From positions 1 to 32,440 of IMG/VR virus record IMGVR_UViG_3300046683_000079: 32,440 bases of DNA; one strand, 5' to 3'. This document shows, in pieces, positions 20,677-29,521 of the stretch (positions within the stretch are counted from its first letter, which is position 1; each line of letters starts with the position of its first letter). The translations under genes were made by a program, and so were the position numbers. The notes beneath the pieces are model-generated. The model was given only the letters and a program-made list of their open reading frames with translations. It ran no database searches and was not told the DNA's origin. Origin of the DNA: a virus.

Positions 20677-22185
20677 CTATTGTTCCTCTTCGTCTAACTT
20701 GTTATGTGTCTCTTCCGGTGTTTCCTGTGGAGTAGCAGGCAAATTACTTTCGATAAGCGGATCGTAACGCTGTTCGTTATACTTTGGATTGGACAGGTCG
20801 AATTTCGTAGGATCAGGTGGAGCATTCATCTTCTCGTACATGTCCTTTAATACTTGTGGCACAATCATTGATTTGCCGCTCTCCGGCGTAACGACTGGTG
20901 GAGTTTGACTCACACTTGGTGTTGGCACAGGTACTTGTGCTGCTCGAGGAATGATCCCGTATTCCGCCAAATTGTTGTTAATGGCTCGTGCAGAAGTCTC
21001 AGCCATGCTACTCGGGAGGGGTTCAGCTACACGATTGACTCGCGATAACAATTCAGTTAGCATTGCCTCCGACATTCCTGGAACCGCATGGGGCTGTTCG
21101 CTCATTCTATTTGACGGCGGAGGGGCCGGAGGCGATTCGTACATCCTTCGTATTATCTCCGGCACCCATGAAGACATACTTCGTGGAGGCGTGTCGGGGG
21201 GTGCGTATTCGCGTGGTATCGTCATACGTGAAGCGTTGTAACCGGCTAACACTTGCGGCAGCCATGTAGGGTTCTGGTTTCGCCCTACAGGCACCGTGTT
21301 CCCAGGCACTAATTTGTACTTCTCAGGACCGCTGATTGTAGGAGACGGCTGCTCGTAATCCGCAGTTGTGGCTACAGCGTGTGTTGGATTTCTTTCGCTA
21401 CCCATAGCTATGAAATCAGGATTTTCCGCCTTCCACTGTGACTCTAGAAATTTCTGTTCCCGTAATCCAGAAGCACGTCTTTCAGCATCCGTGAGATCGA
21501 TAGGCTCACCTTCGTACGACGGATAGCCATGCTTCGACTGGTACGCTATTCCTGCTTTAGTCTTCAAGAAGGGTTGATCCATGCCTACGGTTTCGGCTAG
21601 GTTATAGTCTCCCTTCATCATACGTTTGATCAGTGCATCCGAATACTGACCACTCGCAGGATTATTGCCAGCGTACATTGCCAATACTGCTGGTAGTTGA
21701 TAACTCAGCGGAACGTGTGGCTGTTCCCCGGGTTGTCCAGGTTGTCCTGTTGACGTTGTTGGTGGAGGCAATCCTGGAACGCCAGAAGTACCTCCGGCAC
21801 GAGTTGCGCGCTGACCACCTTCCTTAACGCCTAAGCCACGCAGTTCTTGTTGTTGTTGTAGCAGTCGGTCATGTTCCGCTGCGCGTTCTTTAATGCCTTC
21901 TGGTGTATGTGCAGGGAACTTGTACTGGTAACGTTGACTCCCACCCACAGTACCTGGGATGTTTATAGCGTCCTTTGGTACGGTCCCTGGAACCGTTCCG
22001 CGAGGCGTGACTGCATACGAATCCTGTGGAAGTAACAATTCAGGATGCGCGTTACGTGCCGCAGCATTGAGCGGCACGTATTTGTACCCTTTGGGTGGCG
22101 GCGGTAGTTCTTGAGGCTGCTGCTGTTGCTGCCCTCGACCTAATTCGAAGATACTCGGCAGCCCGAAACCGCTTTTCTTGGCCAT
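20677..22185 (-). CDS. Proline/glutamine-rich virion protein
   Basis: A 502-residue protein with a Gln-Pro run near the N-terminus (GRGQQQQQPQELPPPPKGYK), low-complexity Pro segments (residues about 340-365) and few predicted regular elements. A VSQTPP segment is encoded across a motif copy. It looks like a disordered internal virion protein. There is no clear Shine-Dalgarno: motif copy GTGTGAGTCAAAC, in the gene's direction, ends 2 bases before the ATG and directly follows the previous gene's TAA. This is the same arrangement as at 4232 and 28022. Confidence 0.55.
   Translation of the reverse strand: MAKKSGFGLPSIFELGRGQQQQQPQELPPPPKGYKYVPLNAAARNAHPELLLPQDSYAVTPRGTVPGTVPKDAINIPGTVGGSQRYQYKFPAHTPEGIKERAAEHDRLLQQQQELRGLGVKEGGQRATRAGGTSGVPGLPPPTTSTGQPGQPGEQPHVPLSYQLPAVLAMYAGNNPASGQYSDALIKRMMKGDYNLAETVGMDQPFLKTKAGIAYQSKHGYPSYEGEPIDLTDAERRASGLREQKFLESQWKAENPDFIAMGSERNPTHAVATTADYEQPSPTISGPEKYKLVPGNTVPVGRNQNPTWLPQVLAGYNASRMTIPREYAPPDTPPRSMSSWVPEIIRRMYESPPAPPPSNRMSEQPHAVPGMSEAMLTELLSRVNRVAEPLPSSMAETSARAINNNLAEYGIIPRAAQVPVPTPSVSQTPPVVTPESGKSMIVPQVLKDMYEKMNAPPDPTKFDLSNPKYNEQRYDPLIESNLPATPQETPEETHNKLDEEEQ
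20903..20915. repeat. Dispersed motif (#26)
   Basis: GTTTGACTCACAC in the proline-rich virion gene (Val-Ser-Gln-Thr). Confidence 0.9.
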
Positions 22186-22187
22186 GA

Positions 22188-22200
22188 GTTTGACTCACAC
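22188..22200. repeat. Dispersed motif filling a gene junction (#27)
   Basis: GTTTGACTCACAC; directly follows one gene's TAA and ends 2 bases before the next ATG on the - strand. Confidence 0.93.
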
Positions 22201-23112
22201 TTAGAACACTGCGGATGTCGTCGGCGTGGTCTTGTTAGTCGCCTGCGCGTTCGGATCGATGACACCGGCCTGTGCAGTAGGATCGAACGGTAGGTTCTGC
22301 GCACCTTGACCAGCACCAGCGATGGCAGCCAGACCCTGTGTGTTAAACAAGTTCGCGGAGCCGATCTTGCCCTGTAGTGACGTATTGAAGTCTCTCATAA
22401 AGTCACTAAAGTTCTGATCAGCCTGCGTGCCGAACGTGTTAGGATCGAATCTAGTACCTAGTTTTAGAGTCTGTGCCGATGTACGTCCTTTGTTCGCGAT
22501 GTCATCAAGAGCTTGTTGCTCCGACGAAACAAGACCAGTACCTGCCGATCTAATCGTTGCTAGCACACCAGGGTCTTGACGAGTGAGTTCGGCTTCCGCT
22601 GATGTCTGACCCGCGGGAGTAATAACACCGCGTGATAGCATATTCTGAATGATTGCATCAGCAGCCGAACGTTGCGTTGCATCGATGCCAGCCACGTATG
22701 GGTCCATGATGCTGAATGGAGCTTTAGACGCACCGTAGTTCGGAGAGAACAATGCATCAATGCCTCGTCCTGCTTTTGCTTGCGCCGCAGCAGTGTCGGC
22801 ATCATAGATTTGTTGACCTATACCACTAAACGACGCCCCCGGATTCGGATCAGTTGGCGAGATACCAGCAAGTGTTGATGCAATTCTGGCATCAATACTT
22901 GATTGATATTCACTAGGATCGAGTCCCTGTTGCGCGAAGAAGTCTTGCGCAGAAGCCCGACCAGCAGTAGCCGAAGAGCCACGCAGAGCCGCAAGATCAG
23001 CTTTGGTCTGCGCGTCTTTAGCATCTTGAATTTGTTGCTGTCGTGCAGCTTCTGCTTCCTTCATCGACTCGACTTGTGCGCTGTTGTCCGGAGGCATGGA
23101 TGGTGCTGACAT
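22201..23112 (-). CDS. Ala/Gln-rich virion protein, probable ejection protein
   Basis: The 303-residue protein begins with a Glu/Gln/Ala coiled-coil stretch (KEAEAARQQQIQDAKDAQ), then mixed helices with QDFFAQQGLDPSEY and QQIYDADTAAAQAKAG, and a polar C-terminus. Composition and place between the tail genes and the giant protein suggest an internal or tail-lumen protein. CAGGAG is present before the start. The stop is followed at once by a motif copy. Confidence 0.55.
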   Translation of the reverse strand: MSAPSMPPDNSAQVESMKEAEAARQQQIQDAKDAQTKADLAALRGSSATAGRASAQDFFAQQGLDPSEYQSSIDARIASTLAGISPTDPNPGASFSGIGQQIYDADTAAAQAKAGRGIDALFSPNYGASKAPFSIMDPYVAGIDATQRSAADAIIQNMLSRGVITPAGQTSAEAELTRQDPGVLATIRSAGTGLVSSEQQALDDIANKGRTSAQTLKLGTRFDPNTFGTQADQNFSDFMRDFNTSLQGKIGSANLFNTQGLAAIAGAGQGAQNLPFDPTAQAGVIDPNAQATNKTTPTTSAVF

Positions 23113-23116
23113 TTTA

Positions 23117-23638
23117 CTACTCCTGAGTTTGAGTCGTACTCGGCTTCATTTTGAGGCGGTTTAGATGATAAAGCTTACCGACAGGCTCAAAGCCTATGCT
23201 TTTGAGGTAACGTTCCATTCCTTCTTCATGCAATCCTCCCGTATGACTTGCCTGAATTAGCTTCGCCCTGCGTGCTATGGCCCAGTCGCGATAGGCCAAA
23301 GTGAGCTTCTGAAGGTTCAAAATCGACCGATATTCAGGCACAATATACAGAAAAACGTCGTTTGTGACCAGTTCCCATGAGAACAAAAGAGGAACACAGT
23401 ATGCCATAATGCCACCGACAAGCTCTTCTGCGTCGTTCAAAAGTATAAAAACTGTAATTGCGCCGTCGTTCGTGAGGTTGTTTCTAAGCAGAAATTCGAT
23501 ACGAGTCGGGTCTACAGATGCACCTTTATAGTTAGGCAACATTGGAACAAAGACACATGCTGCCTTCACGAGGTCAGGAATATCCGTCTCGGTGAATCGG
23601 CGTAAGTGCGTTTTGCGCGTTTCAGATTTGTCGGTCAT
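23117..23638 (-). CDS. GNAT-like acetyltransferase in the virion module
   Basis: The 173-residue protein has the GNAT order: helix ETDIPDLVKAACVF, strands ITVFILLNDAEELVGGIMAY, strand DVFLYIVPEYR, helix with LQKLTLAYRDWAIARRAK, then YLKSIGFEPVGKLYHL near the C-terminus. This resembles the N-acetyltransferase-like proteins often found beside podovirus internal virion genes. The acetyl-CoA loop (usually Arg/Gln-x-x-Gly-x-Gly/Ala) is not preserved: SILNLQ stands there, so enzymatic activity is doubtful. The last codons span a one-mismatch motif variant. Confidence 0.65.
   Translation of the reverse strand: MTDKSETRKTHLRRFTETDIPDLVKAACVFVPMLPNYKGASVDPTRIEFLLRNNLTNDGAITVFILLNDAEELVGGIMAYCVPLLFSWELVTNDVFLYIVPEYRSILNLQKLTLAYRDWAIARRAKLIQASHTGGLHEEGMERYLKSIGFEPVGKLYHLNRLKMKPSTTQTQE
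23127..23139. repeat. One-mismatch motif variant at a gene junction
   Basis: GTTTGAGTCGTAC, core changed to TGAGTCG, in the last codons of the GNAT-like gene. Not counted among the 35. Confidence 0.5.
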
Positions 23639-23652
23639 GATAGCCTCGGTAT

Positions 23653-25620
23653 CTAGAGCCTTGCATTCGCCGATGCACGATAACCATTTACGTATGAATT
23701 TCCTATTATCGAAGAGGTCAAAACTTGTCTAACACCGTAAAGTGTTATACAGTCTATAGTCGTACCTCCTACATTGGCTGATCCACTACCCGATACGGTT
23801 GGATCAACGCCGATTGCACCAATTGTAGGTGCTCCACGCATTGTGACAGGAAGCGACATCCCAGCGATCGTGAAGGCACCTGCTACCTGCGCATAGAAAC
23901 CTAAGCTAAACGGTATCCATTGAAAGTAACGTTGGCACGCTGCAAGCTCTTGATCGTAAGTCGGCAACACTATCGCCTGTTGTCCACTTGCTGGTAAAAT
24001 CGTTCCCGGAACCACAATAATCCCAGTTATGCGAAACACATCCGACGTTGCAGCGACAGCGTTAACTTGCCCAGGCGCCGCAACGTAATTACCTGCCAAC
24101 CAATTATTAGCCGACGGTGCTGTATACGTGGTTCCGCAAGCCATTGCAAAATCAATTTCTATACCAAGGGTGTTATCTGTATTCCAAGTTCCTGTCGTAT
24201 CACCTGGAATAGTTATGGTATTATATTGATAGACATCTGAGACAGCCTGAGTATAGGTTGCAACATAAGAACGATTGCTGGCAAGGTTACGAACTGCTAC
24301 ACTGTAAATGCCAGTTCGATGATGTGCCGTCCAGAAACCTATCGATATAGGCTGAGGATTCGCAATGCCCCACGCCAATCGCCGCGTCCGCAATCCTTCC
24401 ATTCTTTGAACTGCACCTAACGCAAAATCACCGGCTCCCATAACTGTCTGTGCCGTAGTAACAGCAATACCTATAGAGCAAGGCATACCATTTATAGCAC
24501 CACTCGTATATTGCGCCGCGCTTAACGTCATAGTACCAGTAAAATTTATTAGCCATCCATCACAAGTATATTTACCTGTTGTAGTTACCGGAGTCGTACC
24601 ATTTTCTTGACTTATGTCCATTCCACCATTGATCGAAAGAATCTCAGGTCGCCCTACAACTGTTGTCCCTACGAACGCCGTCGTAGCAACTTTTGTTGAA
24701 CTGTCACCAGCCGTAGGTGTTGGAGCGGCTGGCGTACCTGTAAACGTCGGGCTGGCTATCGGAGCCTTCAACGCATCTTGCGAATCGACATAAGTGATAC
24801 TAGCTTTCAGCGCATCCTGTGAATCAACGTAGGTGACCGCCGCCTTAGATGTGTCGCTCGGATGAATGTGATCTTGTCTAGAATATAAATTCGAAATACC
24901 GGGAGCAGCAGGACCGTCCATTATAGGATTAGCGTTACCTGGTGCAGGCATTCCACTTCCACCAATCGAACCTGCAACGAACGCAGTAGTAGCGATAGTA
25001 GTATCATTGGTTGCCAAAGCTGGCGTTGGTGCTCTCGGAACACCTGTAAACGTAGGTGATGCTATTGGTGCTTTCGTCGCATCCTGTGCGTCAACATACG
25101 TTATCGAAGCACGAGACGTATCGGAAGGATGGCCGTGATCACCACGAGCATAAGTTTGACTCACACCAACTACTGCGGGACCGTTCATTAGTGGCGGAGT
25201 ATTACTCGGCACAACTGGATCAAGTCGAGCGTCCACTTCATCAATCGCAGCCTGAACGTTTGTAGCTGTCAATCCACTTGTGCCATTAGCGTACGAAATC
25301 GTCGCTGCGGTGCCTGTCGTGATGACTCCAAAGCCCCAATACGACGGATGCGCAGCTCGATCTTGTGCAAATGTCGTCGGTGCCGCGGCGCTGTTGTTAG
25401 CGACTAGACAAGACCAAACAGTGCCTAAATCCGAGTCAATCGCCACGTCGCCGACAGCATAACTTGTCGAATTTATCCAATTCATCATTCCGGCAACGGC
25501 CATAACGCCGTACATCTGCGCGTCGATTGAGTCGAACGTAGCAGATAATTGCGTAACCCATGGCTCCGACATGAAGTCAGGGACTGGAAATCGAAAGTAT
25601 TTTGTGTAGTGCGTGGTCAT
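23653..25620 (-). CDS. Tail fibre protein with duplicated repeat
   Basis: The N-terminal ~130 residues of 655 include DFMSEPWVTQLSATFDSID and SGLTATNVQAAIDEVDARL, typical of phage fibre shafts. Residues about 140-216 and 230-317 form a duplicated unit: a DHGHPSDTS or DHIHPSDTS turn, YVDAQDATK or YVDSQDALK, IASPTFTG, APTP and IATTAFV. The remaining ~335 residues look beta-rich and are probably the receptor-binding part (Trp/Tyr, ITGIIVVPGTILP). It overlaps the nozzle gene by 4 bases. A motif copy (VSQT) lies at the start of the first repeat. The receptor is unknown. Confidence 0.8.
   Translation of the reverse strand: MTTHYTKYFRFPVPDFMSEPWVTQLSATFDSIDAQMYGVMAVAGMMNWINSTSYAVGDVAIDSDLGTVWSCLVANNSAAAPTTFAQDRAAHPSYWGFGVITTGTAATISYANGTSGLTATNVQAAIDEVDARLDPVVPSNTPPLMNGPAVVGVSQTYARGDHGHPSDTSRASITYVDAQDATKAPIASPTFTGVPRAPTPALATNDTTIATTAFVAGSIGGSGMPAPGNANPIMDGPAAPGISNLYSRQDHIHPSDTSKAAVTYVDSQDALKASITYVDSQDALKAPIASPTFTGTPAAPTPTAGDSSTKVATTAFVGTTVVGRPEILSINGGMDISQENGTTPVTTTGKYTCDGWLINFTGTMTLSAAQYTSGAINGMPCSIGIAVTTAQTVMGAGDFALGAVQRMEGLRTRRLAWGIANPQPISIGFWTAHHRTGIYSVAVRNLASNRSYVATYTQAVSDVYQYNTITIPGDTTGTWNTDNTLGIEIDFAMACGTTYTAPSANNWLAGNYVAAPGQVNAVAATSDVFRITGIIVVPGTILPASGQQAIVLPTYDQELAACQRYFQWIPFSLGFYAQVAGAFTIAGMSLPVTMRGAPTIGAIGVDPTVSGSGSANVGGTTIDCITLYGVRQVLTSSIIGNSYVNGYRASANARL
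24670..25203 (-). repeat. Tail-fibre protein-level duplication
   Basis: Two similar units encode residues about 140-216 and 230-317 of the fibre, each with an HxHPSDTS turn, a YVD(A/S)QDA(T/L)K helix and a SPTFTG strand. The second unit contains an extra YVDSQDALK. Only the first unit keeps a dispersed-motif copy. Confidence 0.75.
25154..25166. repeat. Dispersed motif (#28)
   Basis: GTTTGACTCACAC in the first tail-fibre repeat (Val-Ser-Gln-Thr). Confidence 0.9.
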
Positions 25621-28022
25621 CGTTTGTACTGCCCCTCTGAATACAGGAAGGAGAAGTCGTTAACCTGTAAGGTTTTCGTAGATGTTCCGAACACCTTAAC
25701 CTTTAGGATTTTGAACTTGACAGGGAATCCCCATAGCCTGGGATCGTCTGCCACACGTCCGCCGCCGTAAGGACCGTCGTCATAGCCAAATCCTCGCATG
25801 GAGTTACCAACGAACTCAACCATCAATGCAGGATTATACATTATGTTGCCATTGTCGTCTTTGTAGAGTCCATCCACATAGACTTCGACAGTGAATCTAG
25901 CTACTCCAATTGCAGTTGCTGCAACGAAACGTAACTGCTTAATTTTCATCGGCTCACGGCCGGACATCCAAGGCAATTCCATCTCGAACGGAATTGAAAT
26001 ACCATTGTATATCGCCCACCACGAAGGATTGGCTGCTATGTCGTCAGCCATCGAAGTTGTTCCGCTGGTATGACTCACACTGCAAGTATAGCTCTTGGCT
26101 CCGTCGCCTGTAACTGCTGCCGTAGTAGTTGGAACGTACGCCCCCATGCTCTGGCTGGCTTCCAACTGATTGCCGAATATGACTACGCCAGTCGTTCCGT
26201 CGCCGTCATATATACTTGCGTCTGACGACCCATCGCCTTGCAACAAGGACAGACGCAAATACACTCCCGTTTCGGCGTTGTTCATATTTATGGTGTGACT
26301 CACACGCCACCAACCGTTCAACATCTGAATGGCGTTATAGCTTTGTGTAGCTGTTCCAGCAACCGTAGGTAAATCGAACTCGCCCGTGACTAAATTAAAT
26401 CTAACAGTGACACCAGTCGCCGTCGTCGGATTGGAATAAGCTCGAAGCGAGACATAAGTCTTGCCAGCGTTGTTCTTCAAATAAATAGATCGCGTATACG
26501 TTACACCGGCGACGACTGTTACAAGTTGGTCCAGTTTATGCTGCGAGCCAATCGTAGTATCTTCCTTAAGCAGCCATGCATTATTGCTATTTAGCGGATC
26601 AATCGTGTTGGGCGCCCATAGAACTGTCGCGGCGGTAATAGTCCAAGGCGCTACGTTGAATGTATCAGACTGCAACGCGACGTTCGTCACCATACTACGC
26701 ACAAGTTGACCAGCCGTAAATACTGTACTTCTCGCCCAATTCTTATCACGGTCATTCATCCGATCAGCGTGATAATTCTCATTTGCAAAGACAGCATTTC
26801 CGTGCTGGAATATCTTTGTGCCCGTCGAGTAGAACACACGTCCTAAGAACGATTGACACGCGCATGACCAATTTGTGGGGAAATTAAATTCTGACCATGC
26901 ATCGTAATGCAATCCTGTACTGCCAGTATGGACTAGGCAACGCCCATTCGGATTGAACAAAATCGTGTCATGCCATAGCGAATCGTAAACCATAAAGCAT
27001 TGTTCAAGCTGTTGCAAGTCGGTCAAGTTACCGATAATTGATCGGTACAACGGCTCGATACGATCACTGACATGCTGTGAATTAATCAAGCCACTGAACA
27101 GATTTCGCTTGGCGTCGCTGAAACCATCAAGTCCGGCGAAGATCAATTCTTGTTCGATAAATGTCATACACCGATGCCCGAGAAGACCGAACTTGGGCAG
27201 CGTATCAGGAAACGTAGGTGAATGTATACCTGACGCATTGTATACGCCAAGCGTCACAAGAATAGTCTGACCCTGAAAGAATATAATCAGATACGAGCGA
27301 AAACCGATCATTCCGCGAATTGACACGGCCCCTTGAGGCGCGTACGCACCCACGTCAATGCTGATTGCATCGTTCGGGACAGGATCACCAGGGAATGTAC
27401 CACTTGTACCAACTGCAGTAATGTAGATAGTAGTAGGACTGCCAGGAATACCACCGACGCAGTGGTAATTGCTGGCGACGCATCCATACTTACCGATTGG
27501 TACATTGACGTTGCTCCCTGTCGCAAGGTCTTGCAAATAAGTAACCTTAAACACGCTAGATATCGATAGCGGCTTATCCTTACCGTTATGGATTATCAGT
27601 GTATCCTTAAACGGCACGAAGTTGACGGTCGTGAATGCTGAGCCCCATGCCGACGGAGCACCAGGCAACAACGCAGCAATCGCAGTGCTCCAAATAGTCG
27701 TTACAACACCTGAATCGGAAACGGTTACGATGTTCCCTGATGTGGCGACAACAATCAAACGGCCATTGAAGTATATCTTGTCTAGAATTGTTCCACCTGC
27801 AGGTAATGAAGCTGCTACATCGGCAAACCAACTACTACCATATCGTAGTTGTTGGCCACCAGATGGAGCGCGTCTGAAATTCTTCAGAGTGACAGCAAAC
27901 CGCGGAGCCATACTATATTCGTCGTCAACGGCGTTCAAGCCTCCGCCAAAACCTTTCAGCGTGAGGCTCTTGAGACGAGACTTAGCCGTTCGCTGCTTTA
28001 GAATTTGGTTCGGAAATAGCAT
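25617..28022 (-). CDS. Tail nozzle protein with inserted carbohydrate-binding-like domain
   Basis: The N-terminal ~430 residues of 801 (SLTLKGFGGGLNAVDDEY, LKNFRRAPSGGQQLRYGSSW, FAGLDGFSDAKRNLF) match the beta-propeller nozzle type of podovirus tails (P22 gp10-like, SU10-type). Residues about 435-640 look inserted: SDTFNVAPWTITAATV, VVAGVTYTRSIYLKNNAG and LNGWWRVSHTINM form a jelly-roll pattern of carbohydrate-binding modules seen in phage tail proteins. The C-terminal ~160 residues return to nozzle-like sequence. It would close the tail and may touch surface glycans. There is no clear Shine-Dalgarno; a motif copy ends 2 bases before the ATG. Confidence 0.72.
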   Translation of the reverse strand: MLFPNQILKQRTAKSRLKSLTLKGFGGGLNAVDDEYSMAPRFAVTLKNFRRAPSGGQQLRYGSSWFADVAASLPAGGTILDKIYFNGRLIVVATSGNIVTVSDSGVVTTIWSTAIAALLPGAPSAWGSAFTTVNFVPFKDTLIIHNGKDKPLSISSVFKVTYLQDLATGSNVNVPIGKYGCVASNYHCVGGIPGSPTTIYITAVGTSGTFPGDPVPNDAISIDVGAYAPQGAVSIRGMIGFRSYLIIFFQGQTILVTLGVYNASGIHSPTFPDTLPKFGLLGHRCMTFIEQELIFAGLDGFSDAKRNLFSGLINSQHVSDRIEPLYRSIIGNLTDLQQLEQCFMVYDSLWHDTILFNPNGRCLVHTGSTGLHYDAWSEFNFPTNWSCACQSFLGRVFYSTGTKIFQHGNAVFANENYHADRMNDRDKNWARSTVFTAGQLVRSMVTNVALQSDTFNVAPWTITAATVLWAPNTIDPLNSNNAWLLKEDTTIGSQHKLDQLVTVVAGVTYTRSIYLKNNAGKTYVSLRAYSNPTTATGVTVRFNLVTGEFDLPTVAGTATQSYNAIQMLNGWWRVSHTINMNNAETGVYLRLSLLQGDGSSDASIYDGDGTTGVVIFGNQLEASQSMGAYVPTTTAAVTGDGAKSYTCSVSHTSGTTSMADDIAANPSWWAIYNGISIPFEMELPWMSGREPMKIKQLRFVAATAIGVARFTVEVYVDGLYKDDNGNIMYNPALMVEFVGNSMRGFGYDDGPYGGGRVADDPRLWGFPVKFKILKVKVFGTSTKTLQVNDFSFLYSEGQYKR
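26068..26080. repeat. Dispersed motif (#29)
   Basis: GTATGACTCACAC at the downstream edge of the inserted domain of the nozzle gene (Val-Ser-His-Thr). Confidence 0.88.
26293..26305. repeat. Dispersed motif, symmetric (#30)
   Basis: GTGTGACTCACAC within the inserted domain of the nozzle gene (Val-Ser-His-Thr). Confidence 0.9.
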
Positions 28023-28024
28023 AG

Positions 28025-28037
28025 GTTTGACTCACAC
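28025..28037. repeat. Dispersed motif, intergenic (#31)
   Basis: GTTTGACTCACAC; ends 2 bases before the nozzle ATG in place of a Shine-Dalgarno. Confidence 0.93.
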
Positions 28038-28048
28038 TTGGATTGCCA

Positions 28049-28738
28049 TTAAGGATACGAAACCCACTGATCAGGAACACCACCGTATTGAGAGTCGCTG
28101 AAGTTGATATCATGACTCGAAAGTTGCGACATGATATCCTTGTACTTCATTTCCATCATATTCTTGCACATGTCGGCAGCCGCAGCATTCAAATCATCGC
28201 CCGCCAGTGTCGTGTATGCCGTGCTGTATGCTAGCAAATCACGATCCAAGTATATTGTGTCTTGCCAATCCCATGCATCATTCTGCACAGGATAGAACTT
28301 GGCATACACATTGATCTTGCCGGTAGCAGTCTTCGGAAGCAAATATATTTTCTTCTTGTTGTACAAAGGGTTGCTTACGTTCAGCGCATCCCAGTAAATA
28401 ATACCGTTCCCACTTAACATATTCGACTGAAATGGACTAATATGACGTGGCCGCATACTTAAATTCGTGCGGCTACCATCACGACGGACTGCAATAATGT
28501 CTTCAAAGTCGAGAACATTAAGCAAGTCATCCGTAACGGCTGTTCCAGTGGAACCGTCAAGTGTCAATTGTACCCAGTTACAGTAATGACGCCAGTTGTA
28601 CTTCTTGAATAGCATGTTAAATCCGCGAATGCAGTCCGAGAAACAACGATCATCGGAGTACATTTGCACGCCTGGGCCTGTCACTTCGCCCACGATTTCT
28701 TGTGCATCATCGACGATGTTACGAATCGTAGCAGTCAT
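28049..28738 (-). CDS. Head-tail adaptor protein, SU10/P22 gp4-like
   Basis: The 229-residue protein has TATIRNIVDDAQEIVGEV at its N-terminus, CFSDCIRGFNMLFKKYNW, a central strand region and LAYSTAYTTLAGDDLNAAAADMCKNMMEMKYKDIMSQL at the end. This is the helix-strand-helix plan of adaptor proteins that bind under the portal in short-tailed phages. ATG 28738 is preferred because this start matches the usual beginning of the domain. A GTG at 28771 would add 11 residues but lacks a ribosome site. A large hairpin lies just upstream. The nozzle gene follows it, as expected for this order. Confidence 0.65.
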   Translation of the reverse strand: MTATIRNIVDDAQEIVGEVTGPGVQMYSDDRCFSDCIRGFNMLFKKYNWRHYCNWVQLTLDGSTGTAVTDDLLNVLDFEDIIAVRRDGSRTNLSMRPRHISPFQSNMLSGNGIIYWDALNVSNPLYNKKKIYLLPKTATGKINVYAKFYPVQNDAWDWQDTIYLDRDLLAYSTAYTTLAGDDLNAAAADMCKNMMEMKYKDIMSQLSSHDINFSDSQYGGVPDQWVSYP

Positions 28739-28780
28739 GATAAATCTCGCCACGTCCGAGAGGAGATACACTGTATATAG

Positions 28781-28821
28781 GATATAAGAGTACGCTCGCT
28801 GCGCTCGCGTACTCTTATATC
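28781..28821. terminator. 15-bp perfect hairpin between virion genes
   Basis: GATATAAGAGTACGC (28781-28795) is fully complementary to GCGTACTCTTATATC (28807-28821) with an 11-base loop. It is the main structure in the 93-base gap 28739-28831, one of the few junctions in the - arm with a gap but no dispersed motif. On the - strand the stem is followed by CTATATACAG, so there is no clean U tract. It may be an attenuating terminator that lowers transcription past the head genes, or an RNase processing site. Confidence 0.65.
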
Positions 28822-28831
28822 GTGTCCATTC

Positions 28832-29521
28832 TTATGCGTAGAACTGCTGAATGCCGTGAAGACCACCATTATTGGCAGCATTCACCCAATTGTCACCCAT
28901 CATATCGACGGAAATCTGTCTGCCGTTGACAGCCACAACTGGCGTAAACGTTCCACGTGGATCGCCGGTGGTACGCGTCGCCGGATCGGTTAGATCAGGC
29001 AACGTGAATGCCGACGCAATGGAAACGATCACACCGGATTCACTCGACGAGAAGATGTTACCTTTGTACGGTAGACCTAATGCCGCACCTGATCCAACCG
29101 AATACGTAATGGCGTTTGTCGAAGGCGTGATGTTTCGTGATTTGATAATACGATAGAACGCTTTCTTCCCTACTAGGGCAGTCGCTGCGGCAGCTGAACC
29201 AGTGAACCGCTCGATCATTGGCTGGCCTAGGTAGTCCGTACCGTAAACGTCGATCACGTTAGCATTGCCAGGAACACCACTCGGCGTGACGGTTATAGTC
29301 CTACCGTACGTCGAATCCACAACTATTGGATTTGTCGGAGCGGCATCGGTATTTGCTGCACTGTTAGCTGCAACAGCAGTTTGGTAAACCGTACCGCTAG
29401 CTGTTGCAGGTGAACCCAAGTCGAACGTTCCAGGTTCGTTTTCGATAACCGAGCAGGCGAACTGACATGCCTTGACATACATGTTGACGCCACTTTGAAA
29501 GAACTTCCTATCGCGATCCAT
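28832..29521 (-). CDS. Virion protein of unknown function, beta-rich
   Basis: The 229-residue product starts with a helical segment (NMYVKACQFACSVIENEPG) and is otherwise rich in Thr, Ala, Gly and Val with strand-like repeats (RTITVTPSGVPGNANVIDVYGTD cut to its key strands: ITVTPSG and NVIDVYG). Composition suits a head decoration or tail-associated beta protein. No family is named. GGGAG precedes the start, which overlaps a weak motif copy. The gene ends before the 28781-28821 hairpin. Confidence 0.55.
   Translation of the reverse strand: MDRDRKFFQSGVNMYVKACQFACSVIENEPGTFDLGSPATASGTVYQTAVAANSAANTDAAPTNPIVVDSTYGRTITVTPSGVPGNANVIDVYGTDYLGQPMIERFTGSAAAATALVGKKAFYRIIKSRNITPSTNAITYSVGSGAALGLPYKGNIFSSSESGVIVSIASAFTLPDLTDPATRTTGDPRGTFTPVVAVNGRQISVDMMGDNWVNAANNGGLHGIQQFYA

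Noticed and set aside
25525-25537. GATTGAGTCGAAC as a further motif copy
   Set aside because: Both the core and one arm differ from the consensus; with a nearby coding constraint it is not distinguishable from chance.
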